From: Clostridia bacterium
Lineage (GTDB): Bacteria > Bacillota > Clostridia > UMGS1810
Assembly: GCA_017436905.1 (NCBI GenBank)
Contig: JAFSCF010000007.1
Location: forward strand, 1 to 64,000
Length of the DNA: 64,000 nt
Direction: 5' to 3'
Shown: in pieces, positions 1-7,517 of the stretch
Layout of the letters: every line of letters starts with the position of its first letter
Position numbering within the stretch: position 1 is the first letter of the stretch
The notes under the pieces: model-generated
The model's input: the letters and a program-made list of their open reading frames with translations, nothing else
What the model was told of the DNA's origin: nothing
Databases searched by the model: none
Program-made: the position numbers and the translations under genes

Positions 1-270
1 ATCTCCCTCAATATACTTATTCTTAATAATTACAACTTGGTGTTCATTGTCCCAATCTACTTCTGCACCTAAATTCTCTGCTAAAAATCTTACAGGTACA
101 TAGGTTCTGTTTGTATCACTGTCAAGAATAGGTTTCTGGTCGGGAAAAACTATACTCTCTTTATTCACTGCAACCTTAATATCTGTACTGCTCCAATTAG
201 TTGCATAAGCAGGCGCAAAGGAAGATAAAGACAGTATAATAACTAGTAGTATTATGCTAATTTTTTTCAT
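1..270 (-). CDS. Secreted protein with copper-amine-oxidase N-like (stalk) domain, partial
   Basis: The gene starts at 270 on the minus strand and runs off the left edge; the first 90 codons are visible. A signal peptide is clear: Met-Lys-Lys-Lys, a hydrophobic stretch of about 14 residues, then a likely cleavage after Ala-Tyr-Ala. Next comes a motif typical of the copper amine oxidase N-terminal-like domain of Firmicutes cell-surface proteins, with RTYVPVRFLAENLGAEVDWD at about residues 55-74. This domain is usually a structural stalk with no catalytic role. An AAAGGAG ribosome site lies 7 bases upstream. The C-terminal part, which would define the real function, is not in the window. Confidence 0.8.
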   Translation of the reverse strand, partial: MKKISIILLVIILSLSSFAPAYATNWSSTDIKVAVNKESIVFPDQKPILDSDTNRTYVPVRFLAENLGAEVDWDNEHQVVIIKNKYIEGD

Positions 271-398
271 AAAAAAACTCCTTTCATATCATAGGTATTT
301 ATCACAACACTATATTTTTATTATACTATAAATACAGATAATAGTCAATAAAGATTAACCATTGTCTGTTATAAAGTGGCAACAAAAAAACAATGCTT

Positions 399-737
399 TT
401 ATTTAGCATTGTTTTTAAATTCCTTAAATATTTCTATATTTTTTAGTAGCAAGTCTTTTTCTTTCGGTGTAAATGTTTCAGTTAGTTCAATTATACTATT
501 TATAAAATGTGTGTTTCCAGATTTAGTGTTCAAATCCTCAAAAACCAAACTGTCTATTGACACTTCCAAAACATTTGCAATCTTCACTATTGTTTCAAGC
601 GAGGGTATTCCCTTTGCTCTTTCAATTTGCCCAATAAAAGTGGTGGAGCAATCAAGTTTTTCTGCAAGTTGTTCGAGAGTATATTTTTTCAGTTTCCTTT
701 GTTTTCTTATCTGCTTTCCCATTAACTCATAATTCAA
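399..737 (-). CDS. Xre-family HTH transcriptional regulator
   Basis: This 112-residue protein has a classical Cro/CI helix-turn-helix at about residues 7-62 (GKQIRKQRKLKKYTLEQLAE, then the recognition helix around STTFIGQIERAKGIPS). The C-terminal 45 residues are short and charged and match no enzyme I know. I favour a TTG start at 737, because a GGTAGGTG ribosome site sits about 8 bases upstream; the internal ATG at 722 is the alternative. It lies between the stalk-domain gene and the integrase on the same strand, so a role in repressing element genes is plausible but not shown. Confidence 0.8.
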   Translation of the reverse strand: MNYELMGKQIRKQRKLKKYTLEQLAEKLDCSTTFIGQIERAKGIPSLETIVKIANVLEVSIDSLVFEDLNTKSGNTHFINSIIELTETFTPKEKDLLLKNIEIFKEFKNNAK

Positions 738-828
738 AACATTAACACCTACCTTTATTTTAATTATACAGTCTGGTAGATATTATTAACAGAATTTGAA
801 ATCTCAAAACATTAACTATAATCTTTAT

Positions 829-1830
829 TTAGCCGTATAAATAAATTTGTTTCAGGTCATTTCTATCTCCACTATGAGATAAATGCCTTTGAATTACCAT
901 ACTTTCTGCTTTTTCTTTACTCCACCCTTTATCAAGATAATATTGTAGTGCAATCTGGCAGTGATATTTTCTAAACTCGTGATTTTTTCCACTGACTGTC
1001 AACCCCAACTCTTTTGTGATTTTCCTTATTTCATTACTCATAGTCAATCTTGCCAGTTTTGTGCCCTTTGGTAAGTCAAAAAGTCTGTCATTAGGGTTCT
1101 TCCCCTTTATAAGTTCTGCAAAAAATTCTCTGTATTGTGGGAGTATTACCCTATAACTGTCTTTTCCACCTTTACCCACTATATGAACTGTGGAATAGGT
1201 GTCTATTCTTCCATCTTTAGCAGTGGTAGTATAAGTATGTGTATCAAGGTTAATATCTTCTGCTTTTATGTTTATGAGTTCAAAAACTCTACAACCTAAA
1301 AATGCCATTGCCTTAATTTCATTTTGTCTGCTCCCTTTATAATCACATATCTGCATAATTTCTGTGTTTGTGTAGGTTCTTGCAGAATTGGTTTTATAGG
1401 TATCTTCCACCTTGTGTGCTCTAACTTCTTGTGTATAAAACTGTTCACAACCAAACTTTTTGCTACAAGCAATAGAAACTTTTTCAAGCATATTCTTGTA
1501 TGCAGATACAGTCTTTTTACTGCAACCTTGTTTTGTGTTTAGATATTCAAGACACATTTGTGGGGTTATCTGCTTAACCATTTTTATGTTGTAGTTCTCC
1601 TTTAAGAACTTGACAAAGTTTTTTGATTTCTCTGCCAGGTTTTGAGCAGACCTTTGAGAAAATATATAATTTATGCTTGTCCCATTCCTTTTGAACTCCC
1701 TTTTGCCCACAGACTGAAAATGTGTATGGTTTTCTCTGTTGTAAATCTCTGTCCTTTTTTCTTGATTTTGCATATTTATTTCACTTAAAGCAGTGTGTAT
1801 TTGATAACCCAAAGTCTTAACTTTTCCCAT
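829..1830 (-). CDS. Tyrosine recombinase / phage-type integrase
   Basis: A 333-residue site-specific recombinase. An N-terminal SAM-like core-binding segment (around FVKFLKENYNIKMVKQITPQ) is followed by the catalytic domain. The active-site set is visible: first Arg in FLGCRVFELIN, HEFRKYH (H-x-x-R), then RHLSHSGDRND with the second His, and the nucleophile Tyr near the end (LKQIYLYG). The usual LGH is LSH here. ATG 1830 is preferred over the TTG six bases upstream, because GGGGGA at 1838-1843 is correctly spaced only for the ATG. It is unlike the Tn916-type integrase at 4026 and has a palindrome-rich leader (1864-2020). It could be the element's integrase or an XerC/D-like resolvase. Confidence 0.85.
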   Translation of the reverse strand: MGKVKTLGYQIHTALSEINMQNQEKRTEIYNRENHTHFQSVGKREFKRNGTSINYIFSQRSAQNLAEKSKNFVKFLKENYNIKMVKQITPQMCLEYLNTKQGCSKKTVSAYKNMLEKVSIACSKKFGCEQFYTQEVRAHKVEDTYKTNSARTYTNTEIMQICDYKGSRQNEIKAMAFLGCRVFELINIKAEDINLDTHTYTTTAKDGRIDTYSTVHIVGKGGKDSYRVILPQYREFFAELIKGKNPNDRLFDLPKGTKLARLTMSNEIRKITKELGLTVSGKNHEFRKYHCQIALQYYLDKGWSKEKAESMVIQRHLSHSGDRNDLKQIYLYG

Positions 1831-1863
1831 TTTCAAAATCCCCCTTTTTTAATCTGTATTCAT

Positions 1864-1923
1864 TGAAAATGTTGCCATTTTCAGTGATTTTTACAGTAAA
1901 AATGATTTTACACATTTTTACTG
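1864..1923. repeat. Two adjacent inverted repeats upstream of the minus-strand integrase
   Basis: TGAAAATG-TTGC-CATTTTCA (1864-1883) is followed by CAGTAAAAATG (1894-1904) and its exact inverse CATTTTTACTG (1913-1923). Both lie in the leader of the recombinase gene, just before its start. They could be operators for an Xre regulator or recombinase arm sites; the second is followed on the plus strand by a T-run and could act as a plus-strand terminator. Confidence 0.5.
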
Positions 1924-1979
1924 ATTTTTTTCCTATGAAATACATTTTATTCCTTTTTATTTCTTTTTTCTGGAGCATT

Positions 1980-2020
1980 GCAAAATTGTTTAGGTTTAAA
2001 CTCAACCTAACCAATTTTGC
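1980..2020. repeat. Long inverted repeat, 17-bp arms
   Basis: Arms at 1980-1996 and 2004-2020 are inverse complements with one G:U-type mismatch, separated by 7 bases. The right arm is followed on the plus strand by AACATTTTTT, so it may be a weak terminator. It lies between the candidate RNA at 2070-2313 and the integrase start, inside what would be the integrase leader. Confidence 0.55.
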
Positions 2021-2069
2021 AACATTTTTTGGTATAATAAAAAACCGGATTTTATTACACCAAATATGT

Positions 2070-2313
2070 GCAAAAAAATCTGCCCTTATGGGAGCAGATT
2101 TTCTCTGTCTTTTGAAAAATCACTCTTTGCCTTTTAAAGTTTAGTATGGCAGTTGCCACAAAGAACTTTAAAAGTCCCAAAATAATTTATATGAACACCA
2201 CAAGTGGTGGAAAGAAAAATTATTCCCTTTGTTTCCTTGTCAAGAGAAAGTGTCTTTTGTAGGCAGACAAAGAGTGTAAGAGTGATTTTTTCAAAACTGT
2301 ATATGAGTAAAAT
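2070..2313 (-). ncRNA. Candidate multi-branched structured RNA of the mobile element
   Basis: A gene-free stretch can be folded completely by hand. A closing stem P1 (2278-2292 with 2114-2127, about 14 bp) surrounds three arms: 2227-2233/2266-2272 with an inner hairpin 2241-2246/2254-2259; 2181-2188/2217-2224 with inner CACCAC-AA-GTGGTG (2196-2209); and 2131-2141/2164-2174 (11 bp, perfect) with inner TGGCA/TGCCA. On the minus strand P1 is followed after about 11 bases by a hairpin ending in seven Ts (2102-2072), a good intrinsic terminator, and a TATAAT lies at 2325-2320. The -35 is weak. The strand is therefore a best guess. It matches no RNA family I recognise. Confidence 0.45.
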
Positions 2314-2362
2314 TTTAATATTATATAGTCTATCTGTAAGTTAAAACTTTATTGTTGCGAGT

Positions 2363-2391
2363 ACAAGGGTTCTGTCCTTGTTTTCTTTTTT
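2363..2391 (+). terminator. Possible plus-strand intrinsic terminator
   Basis: ACAAGG and CCTTGT form a 6-bp stem followed by TTTTCTTTTTT. No plus-strand gene ends here, so its use is uncertain; it could end a plus-strand transcript of the structured region just upstream. Confidence 0.35.
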
Positions 2392-2472
2392 GCTGAAAAG
2401 ACTGTTGGGAGTGTATAAATGAAACCACTTATATTATTATATATAAGAAGTAAATATCCTTTTTTACATAGC

Positions 2473-2501
2473 AAAGGAGCAGATTTTTTGTCTGCTCCTT
2501 T
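2473..2501. terminator. Terminator after the 345-aa HTH gene
   Basis: An 11-bp perfect stem AAAGGAGCAGA / TCTGCTCCTTT lies nine bases beyond the stop codon of the minus-strand gene at 2510. The T-rich tail is better on the plus strand, so it may work in both directions. Confidence 0.6.
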
Positions 2502-2509
2502 TGTTATTT

Positions 2510-3547
2510 TTACTTAAATATATTATCTATAATTTCTGCCAGTCTAATTTTGAATACACTGATATCATAAGCAGTCGCGGTGTATAAAGGGGTCAAGTCT
2601 ATGTCAAAGGCATTAAGGAAGTTATCTCCACCATTTATGCAATGCTCCAACAAATGCTTAACATTGCTTGGGTATTGTTCCAAATCTAAACCTTTTAACA
2701 TTTCCACAAATAAACTGTCTGTGATTTCTGCTTGTGTAGGTTCTGCTTTTGGTTGTGTTGGTTTTTTTGAACTGATTATAGTTTCAAGTCTGTCAAAAAT
2801 ATTTACACAACCACACATTTTTAAGTTGTAATACACAGTGGCAAAAATGTCATTATAATCTTTCTTTCTTCTGCTTTTTAACTCCTTGTTGATTAAGAGA
2901 GCAAAAAGCAAAGAGTATTTAACTTCTCCACTATAAAGACTGTCTAATGTTCTTTCTACTTCTTCTTCTGTAAAACTACCATACTTTATACACCAAAATG
3001 GGTAATCTGCATAATCTGGGTATTTGTCCTTGTTTTTAAGATTGATATACACTTCATTTTCTTCTGTAATATCAGTCTTTAATTTTATGTGTCTGTTTTT
3101 GCTCAGCTCCTTAACCAATTCCCTTAATTCTTCTGGGCAATAGTTAAATAAGTTGTCTATGGTTCTTTCACTTAAATAAACAGTTTGATACTTCAAATAA
3201 TATGCTTTCAACCAATCTTGTTGTTGCAGTGTGTCATAGTTTGTATCTGGGTTATATAGAAACTTTTCCAGATTACCTATTACATACTGCTCCTTTGTTG
3301 CCCCCTGCTCATTTGCAGATAATTTTTGAAAAATATCAAACAGTTTATCTAGTGTATCTGTTGTGATTGTTGTGGTGCTTGATTTTTTTCTTTCTATATT
3401 ATTATATGTTTCTTTATTCATACCAAGCATTTTAGACAATTCTTCTGTTGAAAGGTCAAGACTTATTCTTGTTTTCTGTATATGCTCCCTTAATTCTGGG
3501 GTAAGAGCATACTTAACACCTTGACTTCTGGTTCTTGTTTCTCCCAT
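2510..3547 (-). CDS. Large Xre-type HTH protein, probable element regulator
   Basis: A 345-residue protein with an N-terminal helix-turn-helix (about residues 15-65: LTPELREHIQKTRISLDLST, then EELSKMLGMNKETYNNIERK). The remaining 280 residues are mostly helical, charged and rich in Tyr, and I recognise no domain there. The start is ATG 3547, with AAAGGAG ideally placed upstream; a TTG six codons earlier overlaps that ribosome site and is unlikely. It is divergent from the excisionase/integrase pair, and the spacer contains an 11-bp inverted repeat bracketing the strong promoter of xis/int. This makes it the obvious candidate repressor of excision. A replication-initiator role is a weaker alternative. 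Confidence 0.7.
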   Translation of the reverse strand: MGETRTRSQGVKYALTPELREHIQKTRISLDLSTEELSKMLGMNKETYNNIERKKSSTTTITTDTLDKLFDIFQKLSANEQGATKEQYVIGNLEKFLYNPDTNYDTLQQQDWLKAYYLKYQTVYLSERTIDNLFNYCPEELRELVKELSKNRHIKLKTDITEENEVYINLKNKDKYPDYADYPFWCIKYGSFTEEEVERTLDSLYSGEVKYSLLFALLINKELKSRRKKDYNDIFATVYYNLKMCGCVNIFDRLETIISSKKPTQPKAEPTQAEITDSLFVEMLKGLDLEQYPSNVKHLLEHCINGGDNFLNAFDIDLTPLYTATAYDISVFKIRLAEIIDNIFK

Positions 3548-3642
3548 TAGATTTTCTCCTTTCAAATTATTACATTATATATAGTAGCATAAATGTTTTA
3601 TTTTGTCAAGAAAATCACGATAAATTAAGGAGATAAAAAATA

Positions 3643-3725
3643 AATGTTGTATTTTCTAAAAATATTTTCAAAAAGTGTTGACATTAAACAAAATATATGC
3701 TAAAATATTACTACAATACAACATT
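3643..3725 (+). promoter_or_regulatory. xis-int promoter flanked by an 11-bp inverted-repeat operator
   Basis: TTGACA (3678-3683), 17-base spacer, TAAAAT (3701-3706) reads toward the excisionase. AATGTTGTATT (3643-3653) and AATACAACATT (3715-3725) are perfect inverse copies on either side of the promoter, 61 bases apart. This fits repression by binding at both half-sites; the divergent HTH protein is the likely ligand. Confidence 0.65.
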
Positions 3726-3794
3726 GGTGTTGAAAATGAAAAATATTTTTGCATTATGTTGTAAAAGAACAATTTTGAAAAAAGGAGTGATTTA

Positions 3795-4007
3795 ATGACA
3801 ACATTAAGACTTTTATTAAATGTAAATGAAGTTGCAGAAATATTAAGAGTAAATAAAGGTTCAGTTTATGCCTTAATACATAGTGGGCGTTTGTCTGCTA
3901 TAAAGTTTGGAACATATAAAGTTCCTGCTTTTGAAGTGGAGAATTTTCTTCACAAGTATTCTGGTTGTGATTTAACTGACCTTAATAATATAAAAACATT
4001 AAATTAA
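3795..4007 (+). CDS. Excisionase-like DNA-binding protein
   Basis: A 70-residue protein with the winged-helix fold of the excisionase/HTH_17 family: LLLNVNEVAEILRVNKGSVY followed by ALIHSGRLSAIKFGTYKVPA, about residues 6-45. Such proteins bend DNA and direct the partner integrase toward excision. The AAAGGAGTG ribosome site is well placed. It ends 18 bases before the integrase gene, so the two form one operon from the promoter at 3678-3706. Family assignment is firm; which att sites it acts on is inferred from neighbourhood. Confidence 0.85.
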   Translation: MTTLRLLLNVNEVAEILRVNKGSVYALIHSGRLSAIKFGTYKVPAFEVENFLHKYSGCDLTDLNNIKTLN

Positions 4008-4025
4008 GAAAAGGAGTGTTGAAAA

Positions 4026-5231
4026 ATGGCAGAAAAGATTTATGAGGGTACAAGATTTAAGGGAGGCAGTTGGAGATACAGAATAAAAATGACACTGCCC
4101 AATGGTACAAAAATTAATAAAGAAAAAGCAGGGTTTAAGAGTTCTTATGAGGCATATCAAGCAAGAATTAAAGAAATTGGCAGAATAAAACTCACAAACT
4201 TTGTGGAGAAAAGAATTACTTTAAATGAAATGTATGGTCTTTTCTTGGAAGAAAGTGCAACAAAGCAGAAAAGTTATAACACAGTTTTGAGATATAACTC
4301 AATATACAAAAATCACATTAAAAATGGTCTTGGAGAAATGTATGTTGGGAGAATACAACCTCTTGACATTACTCATTTCTTAAATGAGAAAGCAGAACAG
4401 TATAAAACTGACTACCCTTTGAGTATGTATAACTTTTTCTTGGTTCTCTTTGAGTTTGCAAGAAAGCATAAGTACATAAATGAAGATATTATGGCATTGG
4501 TTGAAAGACCAAAACCATATGTAAGACCAGAACAAAAGTTGCTTACACCAGAAGAGTTTAATACTCTTGAAAAAAGGTTAATATCAACAAATGTGCAAGT
4601 GCCCTTTGCCATTGGAAAAAACAGTGGGTGCAGAGCAAGTGAGGTGTATGCCATGAGGTGGAGCAATGTGGACTTTGAAAATAAAACAATTAAAGTTACA
4701 CAACAACTTCAAAAGCAAAATGGTATCTGGCATTTAGTTCCAGTGAAAACAACAAGAAGTGAAAGAATTGTGTATTTTGGAGAAGAGTTTGCAGAGTATT
4801 TACTGTTTGTGAAGAAAATGCAAGAAGAAAATAAAAAAAGACTGGGTAAGTGCTACAAGAGCAACACAATCAAGGAAAGTATGGACAAGTACCACCCAGA
4901 ACTTGGGGAAGTTATAACAGTTGAAGATTTTATCTGTGTAAAAGAAGACGGTTCAATGCTTTCTCCAGATAGCAACAAGGTTATTTCCAGAATTGCAAAA
5001 GAAATGGGAATTGAGTTCCATTTCCATTTGTTAAGACACTACTATGCAAGTACCTTACAACAAAATGGTGTTGATATTACAGTTATTAGGGACTGCCTGG
5101 GACACTCTGGGTTAAGAACATTGCTTGAAGTTTATTCACATTGTACTGAAGAACAAAGAAGAAGTGCAGGAGCATTGATAGACAGTATTATGGGTGCTAA
5201 AAACCTTATGCCAGAAACAGTGGCAGAGTAA
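4026..5231 (+). CDS. Tn916-type tyrosine integrase
   Basis: A 401-residue integrase of the Tn916/phage type. The N-terminal arm-binding domain (residues 1-55, GTRFKGGSWRYRIKMTLPNG) precedes a SAM-like core-binding domain (about 65-160) and the catalytic domain. The catalytic residues are all visible: Arg in SGCRASEVYAMRW (about 203), Lys in VPVKTTRSER, H-x-x-R in HLLRHYYAS (about 334-337), His in LGHSG and Tyr in EVYSH (about 370). It pairs with the excisionase just upstream. A perfect 11-bp hairpin overlaps its stop codon. It probably mobilises element A, but it sits 2.3 kb from the att repeat rather than beside it, with three unknown genes in between. Confidence 0.92.
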   Translation: MAEKIYEGTRFKGGSWRYRIKMTLPNGTKINKEKAGFKSSYEAYQARIKEIGRIKLTNFVEKRITLNEMYGLFLEESATKQKSYNTVLRYNSIYKNHIKNGLGEMYVGRIQPLDITHFLNEKAEQYKTDYPLSMYNFFLVLFEFARKHKYINEDIMALVERPKPYVRPEQKLLTPEEFNTLEKRLISTNVQVPFAIGKNSGCRASEVYAMRWSNVDFENKTIKVTQQLQKQNGIWHLVPVKTTRSERIVYFGEEFAEYLLFVKKMQEENKKRLGKCYKSNTIKESMDKYHPELGEVITVEDFICVKEDGSMLSPDSNKVISRIAKEMGIEFHFHLLRHYYASTLQQNGVDITVIRDCLGHSGLRTLLEVYSHCTEEQRRSAGALIDSIMGAKNLMPETVAE

Positions 5232-5254
5232 AGGGTGGTATTTCCACCCTTTAC
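5228..5254 (+). terminator. Hairpin overlapping the integrase stop codon
   Basis: GTAAAGGGTGG-TATTT-CCACCCTTTAC, an 11-bp perfect stem that includes the TAA stop. It has no T-run, so it may stabilise the mRNA 3' end or attenuate read-through into the next gene rather than fully terminate. Confidence 0.5.
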
Positions 5255-5355
5255 CTCCTCTAATGGAGATAATGAAGATACTTAAACAGTGTTTTCTTTA
5301 TTATATATAGAACACAAAAATTAAAAAAATAATCAAAAAAGGAGGGTGGCAGTCA

Positions 5356-5901
5356 ATGGTGGTGTTCCCTTTGCAACTGCTACAAAAGAAAATTATGAGT
5401 AAAAATAAGAAAAGAAAAAATTGTAATTATAAGAATTACAATCACAACAAACACAAGAATTGCAGTGGCAATGACAAAAGGGCAGATATTGAAGTTACAG
5501 TAGGACAACATAAGGTTTTAGATTATGCTCCTTCATTGTTAGATAAGTCTTTAACTAAAACAGTGAAGTTGTGCTATTCTCCAAACTTGGAACATATGGC
5601 AAACACAGACCCAATTGTTTTTGACCATATGGATTTCAATTTTAGACAAGGTACAGAAAGTACTATGACACTTTATTTTGCAAATGAGCATAATTTCTGG
5701 GTTGAAATGGGAGAAAAAGTTATGCCTATCATAAGCAGTGAAGATTTGGAACAAGAACCATTTTTTGTGGTTGAAGTATTTAATGGAACAGAATTGATAT
5801 GTGTATATGATATTTTCCCAAACAAAATAGGTGTAATGTTAGATAGAACTCTTGTAGTAGATTATTCAACAAGTTGTGTTATGAGTACTGAAAAAAATTA
5901 A
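5356..5901 (+). CDS. Hypothetical protein with Asn/Lys/His-rich N-terminus
   Basis: A 181-residue protein I do not recognise. Residues 15-40 are extremely rich in Asn, Lys and His (KNCNYKNYNHNKHKNCSGND), which suggests a disordered, possibly nucleic-acid- or metal-binding tail. The rest alternates short hydrophobic and acidic segments (FVVEVFNGTELICVYDIFPN), as expected for a beta-rich soluble domain; there is no signal peptide or membrane segment. ATG 5356 follows AAGGAGGGTGG; the in-frame ATG at 5395 lacks a ribosome site. It is followed after 40 bases by another unknown gene on the same strand, so the two are probably co-transcribed. Confidence 0.6.
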   Translation: MVVFPLQLLQKKIMSKNKKRKNCNYKNYNHNKHKNCSGNDKRADIEVTVGQHKVLDYAPSLLDKSLTKTVKLCYSPNLEHMANTDPIVFDHMDFNFRQGTESTMTLYFANEHNFWVEMGEKVMPIISSEDLEQEPFFVVEVFNGTELICVYDIFPNKIGVMLDRTLVVDYSTSCVMSTEKN

Positions 5902-5902
5902 G

Positions 5903-5943
5903 AAAGGAGAGTGGGGACACTGCTCCCCACAACAGATATTATG
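5903..5943 (+). promoter_or_regulatory. Hairpin between Shine-Dalgarno and start codon
   Basis: AAAGGAG lies about 30 bases before the ATG at 5941, too far for normal initiation. The space is filled by GTGGGGA-CACTGC-TCCCCAC (5911-5930), a 7-bp GC-rich stem that would bring the ribosome site to a normal distance. The first G of the stem belongs to a GTG that is only one base from the ribosome site and is unlikely to be used as a start. Confidence 0.5.
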
Positions 5944-6594
5944 TTTAAATATGATAATAGCATAAGTGCAGATAATGTGCTTGGTAGTGTAGGTTATAGG
6001 GAATTGACAAAAATGATAAATCATATTGCAAGAAAGTGCAACCTAAAAAAAGAAGTTGTTGCAGAAAAAGGTATAGTGAAAGAAATACATTTAAGATATA
6101 TAAAAAATAATGAAACAGTAGATACTCTTTCCCTACATTTTGACTTTTTTGAAGAAGAGAGAATTATTATGATAACAACAACACACAACCCATATATGTG
6201 TGAACTTTATGTAAGTGATTGTATGGAAGAAATATGGGTTTGGTTGAAAAATTGTGCAGAGAATATAGTTCAATATGACTATATGACAGAAGTGTATAAT
6301 CAAGTATGCAAAAAAGCAGAAAAATTATCAATATCGGTGTCTTGCAAGTTTGCAGGACATAATGGTTTGATTTTTGAAACATATGACGCCAGTGGCAAGG
6401 AAAATATGTTAAATGTAATGTATAGACTTGATTATAATGAAGATATATATGGTAATTATGGAGGTTCTATATGTATAGGAGAAAAAGAAAACCAAATTGA
6501 GATTGCCAATGACAAAATCAGTTTTCTTGTCAATGCTTGTATATTCAACCTAAAATATATACCATATGAAATTACAAGTGAGAAAGAAGAGTAA
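5941..6594 (+). CDS. Hypothetical protein of element A
   Basis: A 217-residue protein starting MFKYDNSISADNVLG. I recognise no family. It is acidic, with alternating beta-strand-like segments (LHLRYIKNNETVDTLSLHFD region, then ERIIMITTTHNPYMCELYVS), three Cys in the middle and no membrane span or signal. A start at GTG 5911 would add ten residues but is one base from the ribosome site; ATG 5941 can be reached through the intervening hairpin. It follows the 181-aa gene by 40 bases and is followed by a perfect 12-bp hairpin, so the pair ends here. Confidence 0.6.
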   Translation: MFKYDNSISADNVLGSVGYRELTKMINHIARKCNLKKEVVAEKGIVKEIHLRYIKNNETVDTLSLHFDFFEEERIIMITTTHNPYMCELYVSDCMEEIWVWLKNCAENIVQYDYMTEVYNQVCKKAEKLSISVSCKFAGHNGLIFETYDASGKENMLNVMYRLDYNEDIYGNYGGSICIGEKENQIEIANDKISFLVNACIFNLKYIPYEITSEKEE

Positions 6595-6600
6595 TACATA

Positions 6601-6627
6601 AACCACCAACTGTGGCAGTTGGTGGTT
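6601..6627 (+). terminator. Hairpin after the 217-aa gene
   Basis: AACCACCAACTG-TGG-CAGTTGGTGGTT, 12-bp perfect stem three bases after the stop codon region; the downstream tail is only weakly T-rich. Confidence 0.55.
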
Positions 6628-6799
6628 ATCTTATGTTCTGGAAACAGAACTGGTTAAAAAACCACAAAACTAAATATGCGCCGGTGTGAATTTAGATATA
6701 ATTTCTGCAAAAAAACCAGTTAAAAAAGGTGTTTATAAAGTTCCCTATAAATAAAGAATTACTTACAAAAAAATATTATTATAAAGGGAGTGCTTACAA

Positions 6800-7204
6800 A
6801 TGACACCAACAAAAGAAGAACAATGGAAAGAGTGCTTACACAGATTGAAACTATCTGGGTTATGCCAGGAAGTGATTACAGACTTCCAAAAAGGAGAACT
6901 ATACAAAACAGAAAGACTGGGCATTTTGTATTATCTCAATGAAAGAGAATTGGCAGTAGTAAGGGACTTTGAGAAAAAACATAATGCAGTTGTTTATCAT
7001 ACACTGCATACCACAACAGAGTTTGGAGAACTGCTTGCCATACTTTATGTAGGACAATATCAAGAAGAGTGGGAAATGGACAGAGAAGATTTAAAACAAG
7101 GAATTGCTTTCTCTTATGTTCATAATCTAACTTGCCCAGAATATAGTGAGTTTGGAAGTATAGGTTTTACTCCAAAATATGGGGGACTTGTGAGAACTGC
7201 ATAA
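6800..7204 (+). CDS. Conserved-looking hypothetical protein (accessory)
   Basis: A 134-residue soluble protein with an AAAGGGAGTG ribosome site. The N-terminal half is helical (LHRLKLSGLCQEVITDFQKG); the middle has LYYLNERELAVVRDFEKKH and the C-terminal half an acidic stretch (EEWEMDREDLKQGIAFSYVH) followed by Gly/Tyr-rich residues. From memory, similar unnamed proteins occur in mobile elements of gut Firmicutes, but I cannot assign a function. It stands alone between two terminators and is the last gene of element A before the att site. Confidence 0.65.
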   Translation: MTPTKEEQWKECLHRLKLSGLCQEVITDFQKGELYKTERLGILYYLNERELAVVRDFEKKHNAVVYHTLHTTTEFGELLAILYVGQYQEEWEMDREDLKQGIAFSYVHNLTCPEYSEFGSIGFTPKYGGLVRTA

Positions 7205-7208
7205 CCCC

Positions 7209-7246
7209 ACCACCAACCAACAAAAATTATGGTTGGTGGTTTTTTT
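7209..7246 (+). terminator. Intrinsic terminator after the 134-aa gene
   Basis: ACCACCAACC / GGTTGGTGGT 10-bp stem followed by TTTTTT. Confidence 0.85.
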
Positions 7247-7256
7247 AGAAAAGCTA

Positions 7257-7285
7257 TTGCTATTTTTACTGATATATGGTATAAT
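7257..7285 (+). promoter_or_regulatory. Outward-facing promoter near the right end of element A
   Basis: TTGCTA, 17-base spacer, TATAAT (7280-7285) reads toward the att site 210 bases away. No convincing gene follows before the att repeat. Element B has an equivalent promoter at 13884-13913. Confidence 0.5.
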
Positions 7286-7492
7286 AAAAACACATTATCA
7301 CAGAATATAAATAAACTGTGATAAACAGAAACAGACCTAAAAACACTGTTTTTATGCCCTTATTCTTTAAATGGTGGGCACAAAGAAAAGGTGGGCAGTT
7401 GGTGGGCAAAATAAGAGAAAAATTGCAGAAACCCAGTAAAATCAAGGGTTCTGTGAGCAAGTCCCATTGTGAAGCTCGACATGGAAAGGGCT

Positions 7493-7517
7493 TTGAAGGC
7501 TTACTCAAGAGATACTT
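7493..7517 (+). repeat. att direct repeat, copy 1 (A/B junction)
   Basis: 25 bp identical to 13975-13999, containing GAAGGCTTACTCAAGAGATA. Similarity extends left to about 7472 with mostly codon-third-position changes; read in frame, both copies encode EARHG(K/R)G(F/L)EGLLKRYFG and a stop. It is therefore an att site in the 3' end of a protein gene. The target protein was not identified. Confidence 0.85.

Larger units (their letters stand above)
1..7517. mobile_element. Integrative element A, right part (left end outside window)
   Basis: AT-rich region with two tyrosine recombinases (829-1830 and 4026-5231), an excisionase-like gene, two Xre-type regulators and several genes of unknown function. 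Its right end is set by the 25-bp att repeat at 7493-7517, which recurs at 13975. No third copy of the repeat was seen between 1 and 7490, so the left end is probably outside the window. Two integrases of different type in opposite orientation could mean a composite of two elements. No relaxase, replication or conjugation gene is visible in the part shown, so transfer functions are either left of the window or supplied in trans. Confidence 0.65.

Noticed and set aside
1817-2014. A 65-codon minus-strand frame overlapping the integrase start
   Set aside because: It spans three palindromes, has no ribosome site, and its product is Lys/Asn/Ile-rich without a domain.
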